Positions 35,051 to 45,944 of a stretch of 64,000 nucleotides of DNA are shown piece by piece. Numbering within the stretch: position 1 is the stretch's first letter; each line of letters starts with the position of its first letter. Both the position numbers and the translations under genes were made by a program. The notes beneath the pieces were generated by a model that ran no database searches, was not told where the DNA came from, and saw only the letters and a list, made by a program, of their open reading frames with translations. The stretch comes from Sepiola atlantica (taxonomy: Eukaryota > Mollusca > Cephalopoda > Sepiida > Sepiolidae): positions 75,987,313 to 76,051,312 of the forward strand of contig OY744532.1 of the NCBI GenBank assembly GCA_963556195.1. The letters run 5' to 3'.

Positions 35051-35458
35051 TTCCAAACAAACCTACCTCTGGCCAGGTCTTTACTTATCCTTCTATCAGG
35101 TCCATCCTTATCACTTGCTCTCATGGTATCCTTGGCCGTCCGTCCCCTGACAACTAACCCTAACCTCAACTCTTCTACATCTACTTACCCAAACACTCTC
35201 ATCTATTCTTCCAATGTGACCAAACCAACAGAAGTTCCCGTTCTGTACACATTTCCCTATACTTTTAGTATGGTACAACCAGAAATAAAATTATCGACAA
35301 AACAAAAAAAGAAAATGGAAGGCGCAGTTTAAAGTTTTTGTTAGTTAATTAATTTTCACATTTTTTCTTCTTTCTTTCCATACATTTTGACTTATCTAAA
35401 ATAAAAAAGATTTTTTTGGAGTAAAAATATGTAGTTCTGCATTCAATGCCTCAAAAAT
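35051..35458. other. Tail of the dispersed repeat and AT-rich sequence
   Basis: 35051-35290 reads openly on + for 105 codons but with no known motif; it is probably the body of the repeat at 34872. Confidence 0.4.
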
Positions 35459-35468
35459 GCGATAAATT

Positions 35469-35469
<1 letters not shown>

Positions 35470-35530
<61 letters not shown>
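35470..35530. repeat. (CT)n microsatellite
   Basis: About 30 CT dinucleotides directly before the LINE fragment. Confidence 0.95.
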
Positions 35531-35531
<1 letters not shown>

Positions 35532-35534
35532 ATT

Positions 35535-35775
35535 TTGCGTCACTTTTCCCTTGTCCAGGGGTCAGACGTTTTTTTATATTCCACAAGCTCACACTCCTCA
35601 CAGTTCAGTGGGTCAACTGTCTCAAAGCTCCATTCGGTATAGTCTTGTCTAATCAGTTGCTTCCAACCTTCCTACAATTCAAGACCGCCATGCTTTTACA
35701 ATGGTTTATCCAGAAGGTTGAATGCTCCACATGACCATCAGCACAGCCGAGTTGTCCTTAAGATAACATCTATGC
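35535..35775 (-). mobile_element. LINE C-terminus (minus strand), interrupted by the satellite
   Basis: Co-linear with the LINE at 40725-40950: 'GGGTCAGACGTTTTTTTATA', 'CAGTTCAGTGGGTCAACTGT', 'GAATGCTCCACATGACCAT'. Its next segment continues only after the 3.6-kb satellite, at 39325-39372. Confidence 0.85.
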
Positions 35776-38700
35776 TGAGTAAATGTTAGGATTAGATGTA
35801 GGGTTAGGATAACATCTATGCTGAGTAAATGTTAGGGTTAGATGTAGAGTTAGGATAACATCTATGCTGAGTAAATGTTAGGGTTAGATGTAGAGTTAGG
35901 ATAACATCTATGCTGAGTAAATGTTAGGGTTAGGATTAGATGTAAGGTTAGGATAACATCTATGCTGAGTAAATGTTAGGATTAGATGTAGGGTTAGGAT
36001 AACATCTATGCTGAGTAAATGTTAGGGTTAGATGTAGGGTTAGGATAACATCTATGCTGAGTAAATGTTAGGGTTAGGATTAGATGTAAGGTTAGGATAA
36101 CATCTATGCTGAGTAAATGTTAGGATTAGATGTAGGGTTAGGATAACATCTATGCTGAGTAAATGTTAGGGTTAGATGTAGGGTTAGGATAACATCTATG
36201 CTGAGTAAATGTTAGGGTTAGGGTTAGATGTAGGGTTAGGATAACATCTATGCTGAGTAAATGTTAGGGTTAGGATTAGATGTAAGGTTAGGATAACATC
36301 TATGCTGAGTAAATGTTAGGATTAGATGTAGGGTTAGGATAACATCTATGCTGAGAAAATGTTAGGTTAGATGTAGGGTTAGGATAACATCTATGCTGAG
36401 TAAATGTTAGGGTTAGGATTAGATGTAGGGTTAGGATAACATCTATGCTGAGTAAATGTTAGGGTTAGATGTAGGGTTAGGATAACATCTATGCTGAGTA
36501 AATGTTAGGGTTAGATGTAGAGTTAGGATAACATCTATGCTGAGTAAATGTTAGGGTTAGGGTTAGATGTAGGGTTAGGATAACATCTATGCTGAGTAAA
36601 TGTTAGGATTAGATGTAGGGTTAGGATAACATCTATGCTGAGTAAATGTTAGGATTAGGGTTAGATGTAGGGTTAGGATAACATCTATGCTGAGTAAATG
36701 TTAGGGTTAGATGTAGGGTTAGGATAACATCTATGCTGAGTAAATGTTAGGATCAGGGTTAGATGTAAGGTTAGGATAACATCTATGCTGAGTAAATGTT
36801 AGGGTTAGGATTAGATGTAGGGTTAGGATAACATCTATGCTGAGTAAATGTTAGGATTAGATGTAGGGTTAGGATAACATCTATGCTGAGTAAATGTTAG
36901 GGTTAGATGTAGGGTTAGGATAACATCTATGCTGAGTAAATGTTAGGGTTAGATGTAGGGTTAGGATAACATCTATGCTGAGTAAATGTTAGGGTTAGAT
37001 GTAGAGTTAGGATAACATCTATGCTGAGTAAATGTTAGGGTTAGGATTAGATGTAAGGTTAGGATAACATCTATGCTGAGTAAATGTTAGGATTAGATGT
37101 AGGGTTAGGATAACATCTATGCTGAGTAAATGTTAGGATTAGATGTAGGGTTAGGATAACATCTATGCTGAGTAAATGTTAGGGTTAGATGTAGGGTTAG
37201 GATAACATCTATGCTGAGTAAATGTTAGGGTTAGATGTAGGGTTAGGATAACATCTATGCTGAGTAAATGTTAGGGTTAGATGTAGAGTTAGGATAACAT
37301 CTATGCTGAGTAAATGTTAGGGTTAGGATTAGATGTAGGGTTAGGATAACATCTATGCTGAGTAAATGTTAGGGTTAGATGTAGAGTTAGGATAACATCT
37401 ATGCTGAGTAAATGTTAGGGTTAGATGTAGGGTTAGGATAACATCTATGCTGAGTAAATGTTAGGGTTAGATGTAGGGTTAGGATAACATCTATGCTGAG
37501 TAAATGTTAGGGTTAGATGTAGAGTTAGGATAACATCTATGCTGAGTAAATGTTAGGATTAGATGTAAGGTTAGGATAACATCTATGCTGAGTAAATGTT
37601 AGGATTAGATGTAGGGTTAGGATAACATCTATGCTGAGTAAATGTTAGGGTTAGGATTAGATGTAGGGTTAGGATAACATCTATGCTGAGTAAATGTTAG
37701 GGTTAGGATAACATCTATGCTGAGTAAATGTTAGGGTTAGATGTAGAGTTAGGATAACATCTATGCTGAGTAAATGTTAGGGTTAGGATTAGATGTAAGG
37801 TTAGGATAACATCTATGCTGAGTAAATGTTAGGATTAGATGTAGGGTTAGGATAACATCTATGCTGAGTAAATGTTAGGGTTAGATGTAGAGTTAGGATA
37901 ACATCTATGCTGAGTAAATGTTAGGGTTAGGATTAGATGTAGGGTTAGGATAACATCTATGCTGAGTAAATGTTAGGGTTAGATGTAGAGTTAGGATAAC
38001 ATCTATGCTGAGTAAATGTTAGGGTTAGGATTAGATGTAAGGTTAGGATAACATCTATGCTGAGTAAATGTTAGGATTAGATGTAGGGTTAGGATAACAT
38101 CTATGCTGAGTAAATGTTAGGGTTAGATGTAGGGTTAGGATAACATCTATGCTGAGTAAATGTTAGGGTTAGATGTAGAGTTAGGATAACATCTATGCTG
38201 AGTAAATGTTAGGGTTAGGATTAGATGTAAGGTTAGGATAACATCTATGCTGAGTAAATGTTAGGATTAGATGTAGGGTTAGGATAACATCTATGCTGAG
38301 TAAATGTTAGGGTTAGATGTAGAGTTAGGATAACATCTATGCTGAGTAAATGTTAGGGTTAGGATTAGATGTAGGGTTAGGATAACATCTATGCTGAGTA
38401 AATGTTAGGGTTAGATGTAGAGTTAGGATAACATCTATGCTGAGTAAATGTTAGGGTTAGATGTAGGGTTAGGATAACATCTATGCTGAGTAAATGTTAG
38501 GGTTAGATGTAGGGTTAGGATAACATCTATGCTGAGTAAATGTTAGGGTTAGATGTAGAGTTAGGATAACATCTATGCTGAGTAAATGTTAGGATTAGAT
38601 GTAAGGTTAGGATAACATCTATGCTGAGTAAATGTTAGGATTAGATGTAGGGTTAGGATAACATCTATGCTGAGTAAATGTTAGGATTAGGGTTAGATGT

Positions 38701-39350
38701 AGGGTTAGGATAACATCTATGCTGAGTAAATGTTAGGGTTAGATGTAGGGTTAGGATAACATCTATGCTGAGTAAATGTTAGGGTTAGATGTAGAGTTAG
38801 GATAACATCTATGCTGAGTAAATGTTAGGGTTAGGATTAGATGTAAGGTTAGGATAACATCTATGCTGAGTAAATGTTAGGATTAGATGTAGGGTTAGGA
38901 TAACATCTATGCTGAGTAAATGTTAGGGTTAGATGTAGAGTTAGGATAACATCTATGCTGAGTAAATGTTAGGGTTAGATGTAGGGTTAGGATAACATCT
39001 ATGCTGAGTAAATGTTAGGATTAGATGTAGGGTTAGGATAACATCTATGCTGAGTAAATGTTAGGATTAGGGTTAGATGTAGGGTTAGGATAACATCTAT
39101 GCTGAGTAAATGTTAGGGTTAGATGTAGGGTTAGGATAACATCTATGCTGAGTAAATGTTAGTGTTAGGGTTAGATGTAGGGTTAGGATAACATCTATGC
39201 TGAGTAAATGTTAGGGTTAGATGTAGAGTTAGGATAACATCTATGCTGAGTAAATGTTAGGGTTAGATGTAGGGTTAGGATAACATCTATGCTGAGTAAA
39301 TGTTAGGGTTAGATGTAGGGTTAGGATAACATCTATGCTGAGTAAATGTA
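35755..39350 (+). repeat. Satellite array, 46-bp unit (52-bp variants), roughly 75 copies
   Basis: Unit TTAGGATAACATCTATGCTG plus AGTAAATG plus a spacer TTAGGGTTAGATGTAGGG. Variants replace the spacer with TTAGGATTAGATGTAAGG, or add one TTAGGG or TTAGGA. Variants recur in blocks, so higher-order units of several monomers exist. The 28-bp core is LINE coding sequence and the spacer is telomere-like. No open frame persists. Confidence 0.97.
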
Positions 39351-39375
39351 GTGCTTTCAGCAAATCCTCCATTAA
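39325..39375 (-). mobile_element. LINE sequence resuming after the satellite
   Basis: GAGTAAATGTAGTGCTTTCA then GCAAATCCTC equals 40973-41004 of the reference-like LINE copy, proving that the array sits inside the LINE. Similarity ends at about 39371. Confidence 0.85.
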
Positions 39376-39478
39376 TAAAATTAGTTTACATATATATTAA
39401 TGAAACGCAATGAAAAATAAGTATTTTTGCTGAATTTAATTTTCAAAGTTCGAAAAGTGATATATATTTTTTCTTGTA

Positions 39479-39514
<36 letters not shown>

Positions 39515-39534
39515 TTATTTTTGTTAATATTTTC
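39376..39534. repeat. AT-rich with (TA)n
   Basis: (TA)n at about 39484-39510. Confidence 0.7.
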
Positions 39535-39715
39535 TTAAAATATTTTTACCTACATACGACGTCGTTTTAAGCTTATGGCTCTCATCAGTGCAGGAAGGTA
39601 ACAATCTCAGATAGTCATAAGGCGCGAACCCGGTTCACAAATACTCTTTGAATCCGTAACCGTTCACCTAGTCCCATTAGGCCATGAGAGATTGCCACAT
39701 AATAACAGAGAAATT
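39535..39715 (-). repeat. tRNA-derived SINE, well-preserved head
   Basis: On the minus strand, A box TGGCCTAATGGG (39673-39684) fits the consensus and B box CCGGGTTCGCGCC is at 39621-39633. Downstream the central domain reads 'CTGATGAGAGCCATAAGC' then 'AAACGACGTCGTATGTAGG'. The partner at 39890-39990 keeps only the domain and tail. Confidence 0.8.
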
Positions 39716-39889
39716 AAGTAATATTTATACTGAAAGCGACGAGTATAGACACCTAAACATTCGATAGCACTCAACGACAGTCGGAGCATCGCACTGAAAC
39801 TTTTTAGGTGAATGTTTATTTTTGATCTTTCCGACAGGGCTCGACTTTCAATTTTACATGGAAGGGGCTTATAATAATATTAAATTATT

Positions 39890-39977
39890 TTTTAATATTT
39901 TTTTTTATATTTTTACCTACGTACAACATCATTTCGAGCATATGGCTCTCATCAGCGCAGGGAAGTAACAATCTCAA

Positions 39978-39990
<13 letters not shown>
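39890..39990 (-). repeat. Second, truncated copy of the same SINE
   Basis: 'TTTTTACCTACGTACAACAT' and 'ATATGGCTCTCATCAGCGCA' match 39545-39595. No tRNA head; (TA)n follows at 39984-40008. Confidence 0.72.
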
Positions 39991-40016
<26 letters not shown>

Positions 40017-40169
40017 TTTAACACTTTATCCGGCGGCTTGATATCATAAGAGCATTCTACTTAATGAAAGGAACGATGCACATATAGCTAGTGACGTCAT
40101 GCTGTGTTAATACTACACTTACAGTGCCCATCTAGATGGGCTTTCTAAGAGCTACAAATAATAAATGTT

Positions 40170-40335
40170 TGTTTTGTTTATTATCGATGTACGTATACGT
40201 TTCGGCCTTTATAATCGGGACTCATCAGCATAGATATGACTATTCACTAGTGGTCATGCGATTCGAAACCCCGGATTCAGAGTATTTTGCAACTCAAATC
40301 CCGACATCTAGAACCACTTGGCCAACGCATATATA
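40170..40335 (-). repeat. tRNA(Leu/Ser-like)-derived SINE
   Basis: On the minus strand, GCGTTGGCCAAGTGGTTCTA has A box TGGCCAAGTGG (40314-40324), and GGGTTTCGAATCGC is the B box (40258-40270). The domain 'GCTGATGAGTCCCGATTATA' then 'AAGGCCGAAACGTATACG' follows, the same layout as 34505 and 39535. Confidence 0.8.
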
Positions 40336-40644
40336 TATTCTTTTGTAAGAAGTAAAGAAAAATCGTTTAAGATTTTTAATGGTATGAATGTCATGTTGGG
40401 ATCTAGTCCATTTGAAAATGCGTGTTTTCTTTTCGTTAAAAATATATATATATGTGTGAGTATTGCAAATGGCACCATGCCTACAAATGCAAAATATTCA
40501 ATTGGAAAGCCAGGTTCAAATCGTGTTAAATCTGTTATGTTAATTTACTCACTTAACAATTGGGATAGGTATGAACACTTATTCTCAACCACAACCCCAT
40601 GCAGCTATTGGTAATATAATAATTCTTTCTTCTTCAATAGATTG

Positions 40645-40705
40645 TTTGCAATAGTTTGGCGCTATTCAGTTTTATGACATATCAACTGTTTTGGAGGTTC
40701 TTTTT
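40645..40705 (-). repeat. Family A fragment
   Basis: 'TTTTATGACATATCAACTGT' corresponds to the 'GATATGCCGTA' region of family A, inverted. Only about 60 bp. Confidence 0.45.
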
Positions 40706-40724
40706 CTATTCATTTAACATCACT

Positions 40725-41290
40725 TTTTCCTTGTTCAGGGGTCAGACGTTTTCTGATATTACGCAAGCTCACTCTCCGGTTCAGTGGGTCAACTGTCTCC
40801 AGATTTCACTCTGTGCAGCGTTGTCTAATCACTTGCTTCCAAGTTTTCCTTGGCCTGCCAACCTTCCTGCGATTCAAGACATTCATGCTTCTACAGTGTT
40901 TTATCCAAGGGGGTAAATGCTCCACATGACCATACCAGCATAACCAATTCGTTCTAAGGATAACCTTTATGCTGGGAAAATGTAGTGCTTTCAGCAAATC
41001 CTCTGATCCAATGTGTTGGGTTTGGTCAGATTTCACATTACAGATCCATCTAACCATAGATCTGTCATTGCGATTCATTCGGACGAGATAGGGTTGGGTG
41101 AGGACCTAGTATTCACTGGCATATAACATACACTGCTATACAACTTACCCCAGATGTAGAGAGGGATAGCTCGCAAGATTATCAGAAGCAACAGCTCACA
41201 AAATTTTCGCCCATGCTGCCTTCACCCTGATGGCCGTACTGAGTTCACATCCACCACCTGCACTCAGCATATCTCCAAGGTAGCAATGCC
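40725..41290 (-). mobile_element. LINE C-terminal region (minus strand), best copy
   Basis: Minus frame from 41078 reads MNRNDRSMVRWICNVK, ALHFPSIKVILRTNWLCWYG, HVEHLPPW and RKVGRPRKTWKQVIRQ: the RT C-terminal 'RSM.RW.C.VK', 'L.WYGHVER', 'GRPRKTW' order. Further upstream (41285-41100) is a 'YLGDMLSAGGGCE'-like segment. Segment ALHFPSIKVIL is the source of the satellite core at 35755. Inactive. Confidence 0.88.
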
Positions 41291-41734
41291 AAAAATAATA
41301 CCTATTCTAAATAATTAATGTTGAAAATTTTGAATCTAAAAAAAAATAACTCATCTTTAATCTAAGTCCATAATTCAACATTTCACAAAATATGAATCAA
41401 ATTTAAAAGTTCATGAAAATCTTTTTCAATCACCAAATTTAAAAAACTTACATTCGGAACATCAGGAAGTTTTATTGGATGTTCTGCTGGCTTGGCAGGC
41501 CGAGAGCATTTCCTCGAATGGTAGTGATGAAAAGGCACTCGTAAAGCCAAGCCAATTCACAGTGGTCTCCAGTGTGGCACATCGTTAATAAACCAAGGCG
41601 GTTGAGGAAGAACTGTGTGGTGGAGCTTATCGCTCCATGGCAATCGATGGGAACACAAATCTGTTGAGAAGGTCGACATATTTTGATCAGTGATGCTGCT
41701 ACATGTCTAGGGCAATTAATTGGTTTGTTTTTCT
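41291..41734. other. Intergenic sequence, nothing recognised
   Basis: 41450-41700 has balanced composition and may be a decayed repeat; no partner was found in the window. Confidence 0.35.
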
Positions 41735-41800
41735 GTTTTACGCCGTATCAGCTCTTTTTACTTTATTTAATGCCAAAACACACATCTATTATAAATAAGT
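41735..41800 (-). repeat. Family A fragment
   Basis: 'TTTTACGCCGTATCAGCTCT' and 'TTTAATGCCAAAACAC' match the inverted family A copy at 14880-14935. Confidence 0.5.
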
Positions 41801-43194
41801 TGCTATTTTAGCAGACATGAGGGTGGGGAGAATTAGTGTATCAAGGTTGAAAGGGAGCACCCCCAGACTGCTGACGTTCGGAGAGGCATCGGGTGGTGTG
41901 CTGTGTTCGCAAGCAAGACTGGACACTTAAGTATGAATTTTGGGAGAATAAGTTTAACACTCCCAAAATAACAATATCTGTTAATTTAGTTATTCCCCAT
42001 TTGCAGATTGGCTGGTTGAAGTCTAAAGATAGATGGTTCTGGTTGGTAGTCAATTTGCATAGATGATTGGTTGATTAGTATAAAAACTTTACTTTTTTGG
42101 ATTGAGGAGTTGATATTAGGAGAGATCAGAGAGGAGTGCAGAGTGGTTGAACGTTGGGTTGCCTTTAAACCCCTTGTTTTTTTTTTGGGGGGGGGGTCAC
42201 TGACTGATATATTAGAATTAGTGTTGGGATGATTAATCGGAAAAATGAGAAAAATTTTAGCCTTATTTCCAATTCCAAAAACGATTCTTTTAATTTTTTT
42301 AAAACTGAATTTTCCATTACTGCTACTAATGATGAAATGATAAATATTTATTGTTTTTAAATTTAAACTACCAGTAAAACTAAAATCTATAGATCATAAT
42401 AACATCAAAATACGATGTAAATTTATTTTACTTATGCAAAATTTTCTCTTTTTTTTTCACAAGTAACTTTTAAAAGAATGTAGTTGAATTACGATGTCAT
42501 AAAAAATGTTTAAAAATTAAATAAAACATTTTTGTCAAGAAAAAATACTGACAAACATCATTGATAATTACATTATAAAAAATTGAATGAATTTATTTTA
42601 TGCTGCTGAGCTTTTGTCCTTTTTTTTTTTAAATTATATGATGGGATTTTGTCCGGTCCCCCCAGCATTGACAAACCTCTTACAAGACATGAGCAAAAGG
42701 TGTTAAAAAAAAAAAATTTAAACATTGTGTTGAGTTGAATTAGATATAAATGAATTAGTGAATTTAAAGATTTTCACCGCTTTGTGTGAGAACACACTTT
42801 GGTGTCAATCTTTCTTTGATTTTGAGTTTTCATATCTGTAAACTGGTTGTAAAAAGAAATATCAAAAGAAATAAAAGGTGGATGGAGATGGAGATAGAAT
42901 GCAATAAAATCAAAGACTAATAATGAAAATGATTCTTGGTTATTATTGAAACCGTTTTGCAGTTCAGCAGTTACATTTTTCTTCCACTGAAAAGAGACAA
43001 GTACAATGACTACCATGAAAGACAGTAAAAATTTGCCATGTAAATGTCTACGTAGATATTTTTGCTAACTATTTTAAAGAAATTTAAAATGTGTTTTATG
43101 AATTAAAAATTGATTACTAACAGTTTTTTTTTTTTTATTAATTTTTGATTTATATTTAAAATTATATTTTAATGTAATGTGAATGTTGGAATCT
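41801..43194. other. Intergenic AT-rich sequence
   Basis: Nothing recognised; homopolymers near 42175-42197. Confidence 0.4.
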
Positions 43195-43345
43195 CTTTTT
43201 ATGGAAATTCCTCCAAACAAGGCATGAAGTCACTTGATGTAAGAAGCTAAAACATACTACTTCAAGGTCAAAAACTAGCCAACAATAAGGGTTAAGTGGA
43301 TAGATTCCGACCCAGAAAACAGCAATTCTTCCTCCTTTATCAGAA
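43195..43345. repeat. Dispersed repeat B, copy 1
   Basis: 'CAAGGCATGAAGTCACTTGA' then 'TGTAAGAAGCTAA' recurs at about 50472-50505. Unclassified. Confidence 0.55.
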
Positions 43346-43485
43346 ACATCACTCATGAAATGTGAGGACTAAAGGACAAAATAAGGTAAGCGAGAGTTAC
43401 GAGGCTGCCAAAAGTAAACTCAATGTCCATTTTCTATTCTCCTTAATTGTTTTGTTTGTAGAAGTTAAGTAGATCTCTAAGTATT

Positions 43486-43510
43486 ATTATTAATATTATT
43501 ATTATTATTT
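43486..43510. repeat. (ATT)n at the 3' end of the REL-endo LINE
   Basis: ATT repeats directly left of the element; a longer (ATT)n lies at its right border (44982-45035). Confidence 0.8.
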
Positions 43511-44982
43511 ACTCACTAGGAGTTATCACACTGGTCATCGTCAGTGGTCACCCACTGCCGACAACCTGTGGTATTCCCTGGAGTCTGAGTGACAACAAGT
43601 CTCCTCAGGCCTCCAGTATGCTCCACCTTTTTTCGTTCATCACCGCTGATGACCTTGCGGTAATCGCAACAGCCACCTACCAACGATTTCCCGCTGATAA
43701 GGGCCATTGGTCCCCTCTGGGGCCCGAGTGGCAACAAGCCTTCCCAAGGTCCCAGAGCTGTCCGCGCTCTTCCAGTGGAGGTCTGGTTTTGCGCTTTCCC
43801 TCCTCGACCCTCTGTCCATAATTTTCGTGGCATCAGCCTATGCTTGCGCCTTTCTCGTGCGGTTGTATTTTCCCCGGTTCTGTTGTTTTGTGCTTCCATG
43901 TGTTTGTTCTCCATTCGTTGCTTATGTGGGTTGGTTTCCGCATTCGAGGACATTTCTCAGGATTGTAGCTGTTTTGATCATTACTGTCCTTTGTATGGTC
44001 TCAGTTATCCCTTTGATTCCTATTTCTCCTAGTCTTTTCTCCATGTTTTTGGGGACTGTTCCTAGTGCTCCTATGATTATTGGTGTTATACTGACTTTCT
44101 TCATGTTCCATATTCCTTTCAATTCTCTGGCAAGTTCAGTATATTTGCTTCTCTTTTCCGTCTCTTTGATCTTCACTCTGTGGTCTGCTGGAACGGCAAA
44201 GTCCACGATTTTGCAGGATTTTTCTTTCTTGTTGATTATTATCATATCCGGTCTCCTTGCTGTTATGGGTTTGTCTGTTTGTACATTCATATCCCATAGG
44301 ATTTTGTGTTTTTCGTTTTCTAGTACAGTTTCTCGTTTGTGTTTGTACCGTTTTCTTGCATATTCGAAATTCAGTTGTTTGCACATTTCCCGGTGTACTT
44401 CTTTCCCCATGCTGTCATGTCTGTTCTTGTATTCCCTTTGTGCTAGCTTGCTGCATTCACTTATTATATGATTTATCGTTTCGTCTCTTTGTCCACACAA
44501 TCTGCATTTGCTGTTTTCCTGGGTTTTATCTATCTTTGCTTTAATAAAGTTTGTCCTAATCGCATTGTTCTGTGCGGCCGTCAGCAGAGATTCCGTTTCT
44601 CTGTTCAGGTTTCCTTTTCTTAGCCATGCCCAGCTGTTTTCATTGGCTTCATCACTTGTGAGTCTTATAAAGCGTCCATGTAGTTGTTTTTCTTCCCACT
44701 TTTCCTTTCTTGTCTTTTTGTTTCTGGGTTCAGTGCTTCCGGGGTTGTTTGTTGGGCTGGTGTCTCTTGCTGTGGTGATCAGTCTTTCCATGTTCTGGGT
44801 TACATATTTCTCCAGCTCTTTTTTGGTGTCTTCCACACAGTCTTCTATACTTACCAGTCCTCTACCTCCTTCATTTCTTTTCACGTAGAGTCTGTCCGTG
44901 TCGTCTTTTGGGTGCAGTGCATTGTGCATAGTCATTAGTTTTCTAGTTCTTTGGTCAAGGTGCCTGAGTTCTTCTTTGGTTA
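43511..44982 (-). mobile_element. LINE with restriction-like endonuclease, 5'-truncated, R4/Dong-like
   Basis: On the minus strand an uninterrupted frame runs from about 44982 (TKEELRHLDQRTRKLMTMHN) to 43922, about 350 codons. Visible order: LYVKRNEGGRGLVSIEDCV; a CCHC-type finger CRLCGQRDETINHIISEC; then RRPDMIIINKKEKSCKIVDF, which fits the R/KPD...D core of restriction-like endonucleases; then a basic tail ending LRNVLECGNQPT. RT itself is missing. 43511-43921 is the likely 3' UTR. Both borders are (ATT)n. Family knowledge: REL-endo LINEs (R2, R4/Dong, NeSL) are often site-specific. The open frame suggests a recent insertion. Confidence 0.82.
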
Positions 44983-45045
44983 TTATTAATATTATTGATA
45001 TTATTATTATTATTATTATTATTGATAGTAATATTGTATGTTAAC
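44983..45045. repeat. (ATT)n microsatellite at the right border
   Basis: Interrupted ATT repeats. Confidence 0.85.
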
Positions 45046-45077
45046 ACCTCAGCTAAATCATAGCCACTAAAAAAAAT

Positions 45078-45175
45078 TAGATTCTACTTTTTTTGTGAAC
45101 ACCCTGAAAAAAAAATTATTTTAGAATTTAGAGTGGAAGATCAGTTTCACATATAAATCTACAAATTTGCCATTA
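45078..45175. repeat. Repeat C fragment
   Basis: 'AGATTCTACTTTTTTTGTGA' and 'AATTTAGAGTGGAAGATCAG' correspond to 55560-55680 and, in part, 47785-48050. Confidence 0.5.
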
Positions 45176-45340
45176 TTATTATTAGTAGTAGTAGTAGTAG
45201 TCTTATTTGTACTTTGTTTTTTTTAATAATAAAACACGTCAATCTACTACATATCTGTTATATTGACAGTAGCAATAATCGACCAAATCTTTATAATTAG
45301 GATAAAAATATCAACATTTTTTGATAGAGGGAAGGTACAG

Positions 45341-45453
45341 AATAGTTAACGAAGCTTCCCCCTGCCTCTTCATGTTAAGAATGGTTTTCTAAATAGTAAC
45401 ATTATTATTTAGAAACTCATTCTTAACATGGGGAGGGGGCTTCGTTAACTATT
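45341..45453. repeat. Near-perfect hairpin, about 50-bp stem
   Basis: AATAGTTAACGAAGC (45341-45355) pairs with GCTTCGTTAACTATT (45439-45453), CATGTTAAGAATG pairs with CATTCTTAACATG, and TTTCTAAATA pairs with TATTTAGAAA. The apical loop is only about 10 nt. A small asymmetric C-rich bulge lies near 45360-45369. It could be a miniature element or a small-RNA-type hairpin; no second copy was found in the window. Confidence 0.85.
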
Positions 45454-45944
45454 TTGTTCCTACACCGTCTTCTTATGTTGCATACCAATCGTCGACTATT
45501 TTCAATTGTTTATGAAAAAATTCAATTTGCATTTTGTAAACTAAGGACGAACTAATGCAAATCGGCTTTGTTTATTCTCTCTTCCTTTTTCTCCCTCTGC
45601 CTTCTTTTTTTCTCTTATGACAGTTCTCACTGAAAATGATAGCCTAAGAGTTTAGGCGATTAATTACTGGAGGTAGGGGAGTTAGATGACTTTTGGTTCA
45701 TCAAAGAATTACATTGTGTGTCTCCTCCCCCCCCCCCCTTCCAAAAAAAAATATGCACTCAGTGCCTTTCAATTAATTTCGACTTTCTTAGTTGAAAGTG
45801 ATTGGAGTTGTTTAAAAAAAAAGTTGTTTTATTGCACTGCCCTCTGCACACACACACACACACAGGGTGAGGCTTCCCCCCCCCCCCCCCGATCCCTGCA
45901 CAGGTTGGGAAATTCATCGCGATTTCAGCTTTCTTTGTCATTGG
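45454..45944. other. Intergenic sequence with simple repeats
   Basis: Poly-C at 45727-45738 and 45878-45890, (CA)n at 45847-45864. No gene. Confidence 0.6.

Noticed and set aside
35755..39350. A CRISPR array or other prokaryotic direct-repeat locus
   Set aside because: Contiguous monomers with no unique spacers, in clearly eukaryotic DNA.
35755..39350. A chromosome end (true telomere)
   Set aside because: TTAGGG is only part of a 46-bp unit and LINE sequence flanks both sides.
43707..44471. A 254-codon hydrophobic protein on the + strand
   Set aside because: Antisense shadow of the REL-endonuclease frame on the minus strand, which has recognisable motifs.
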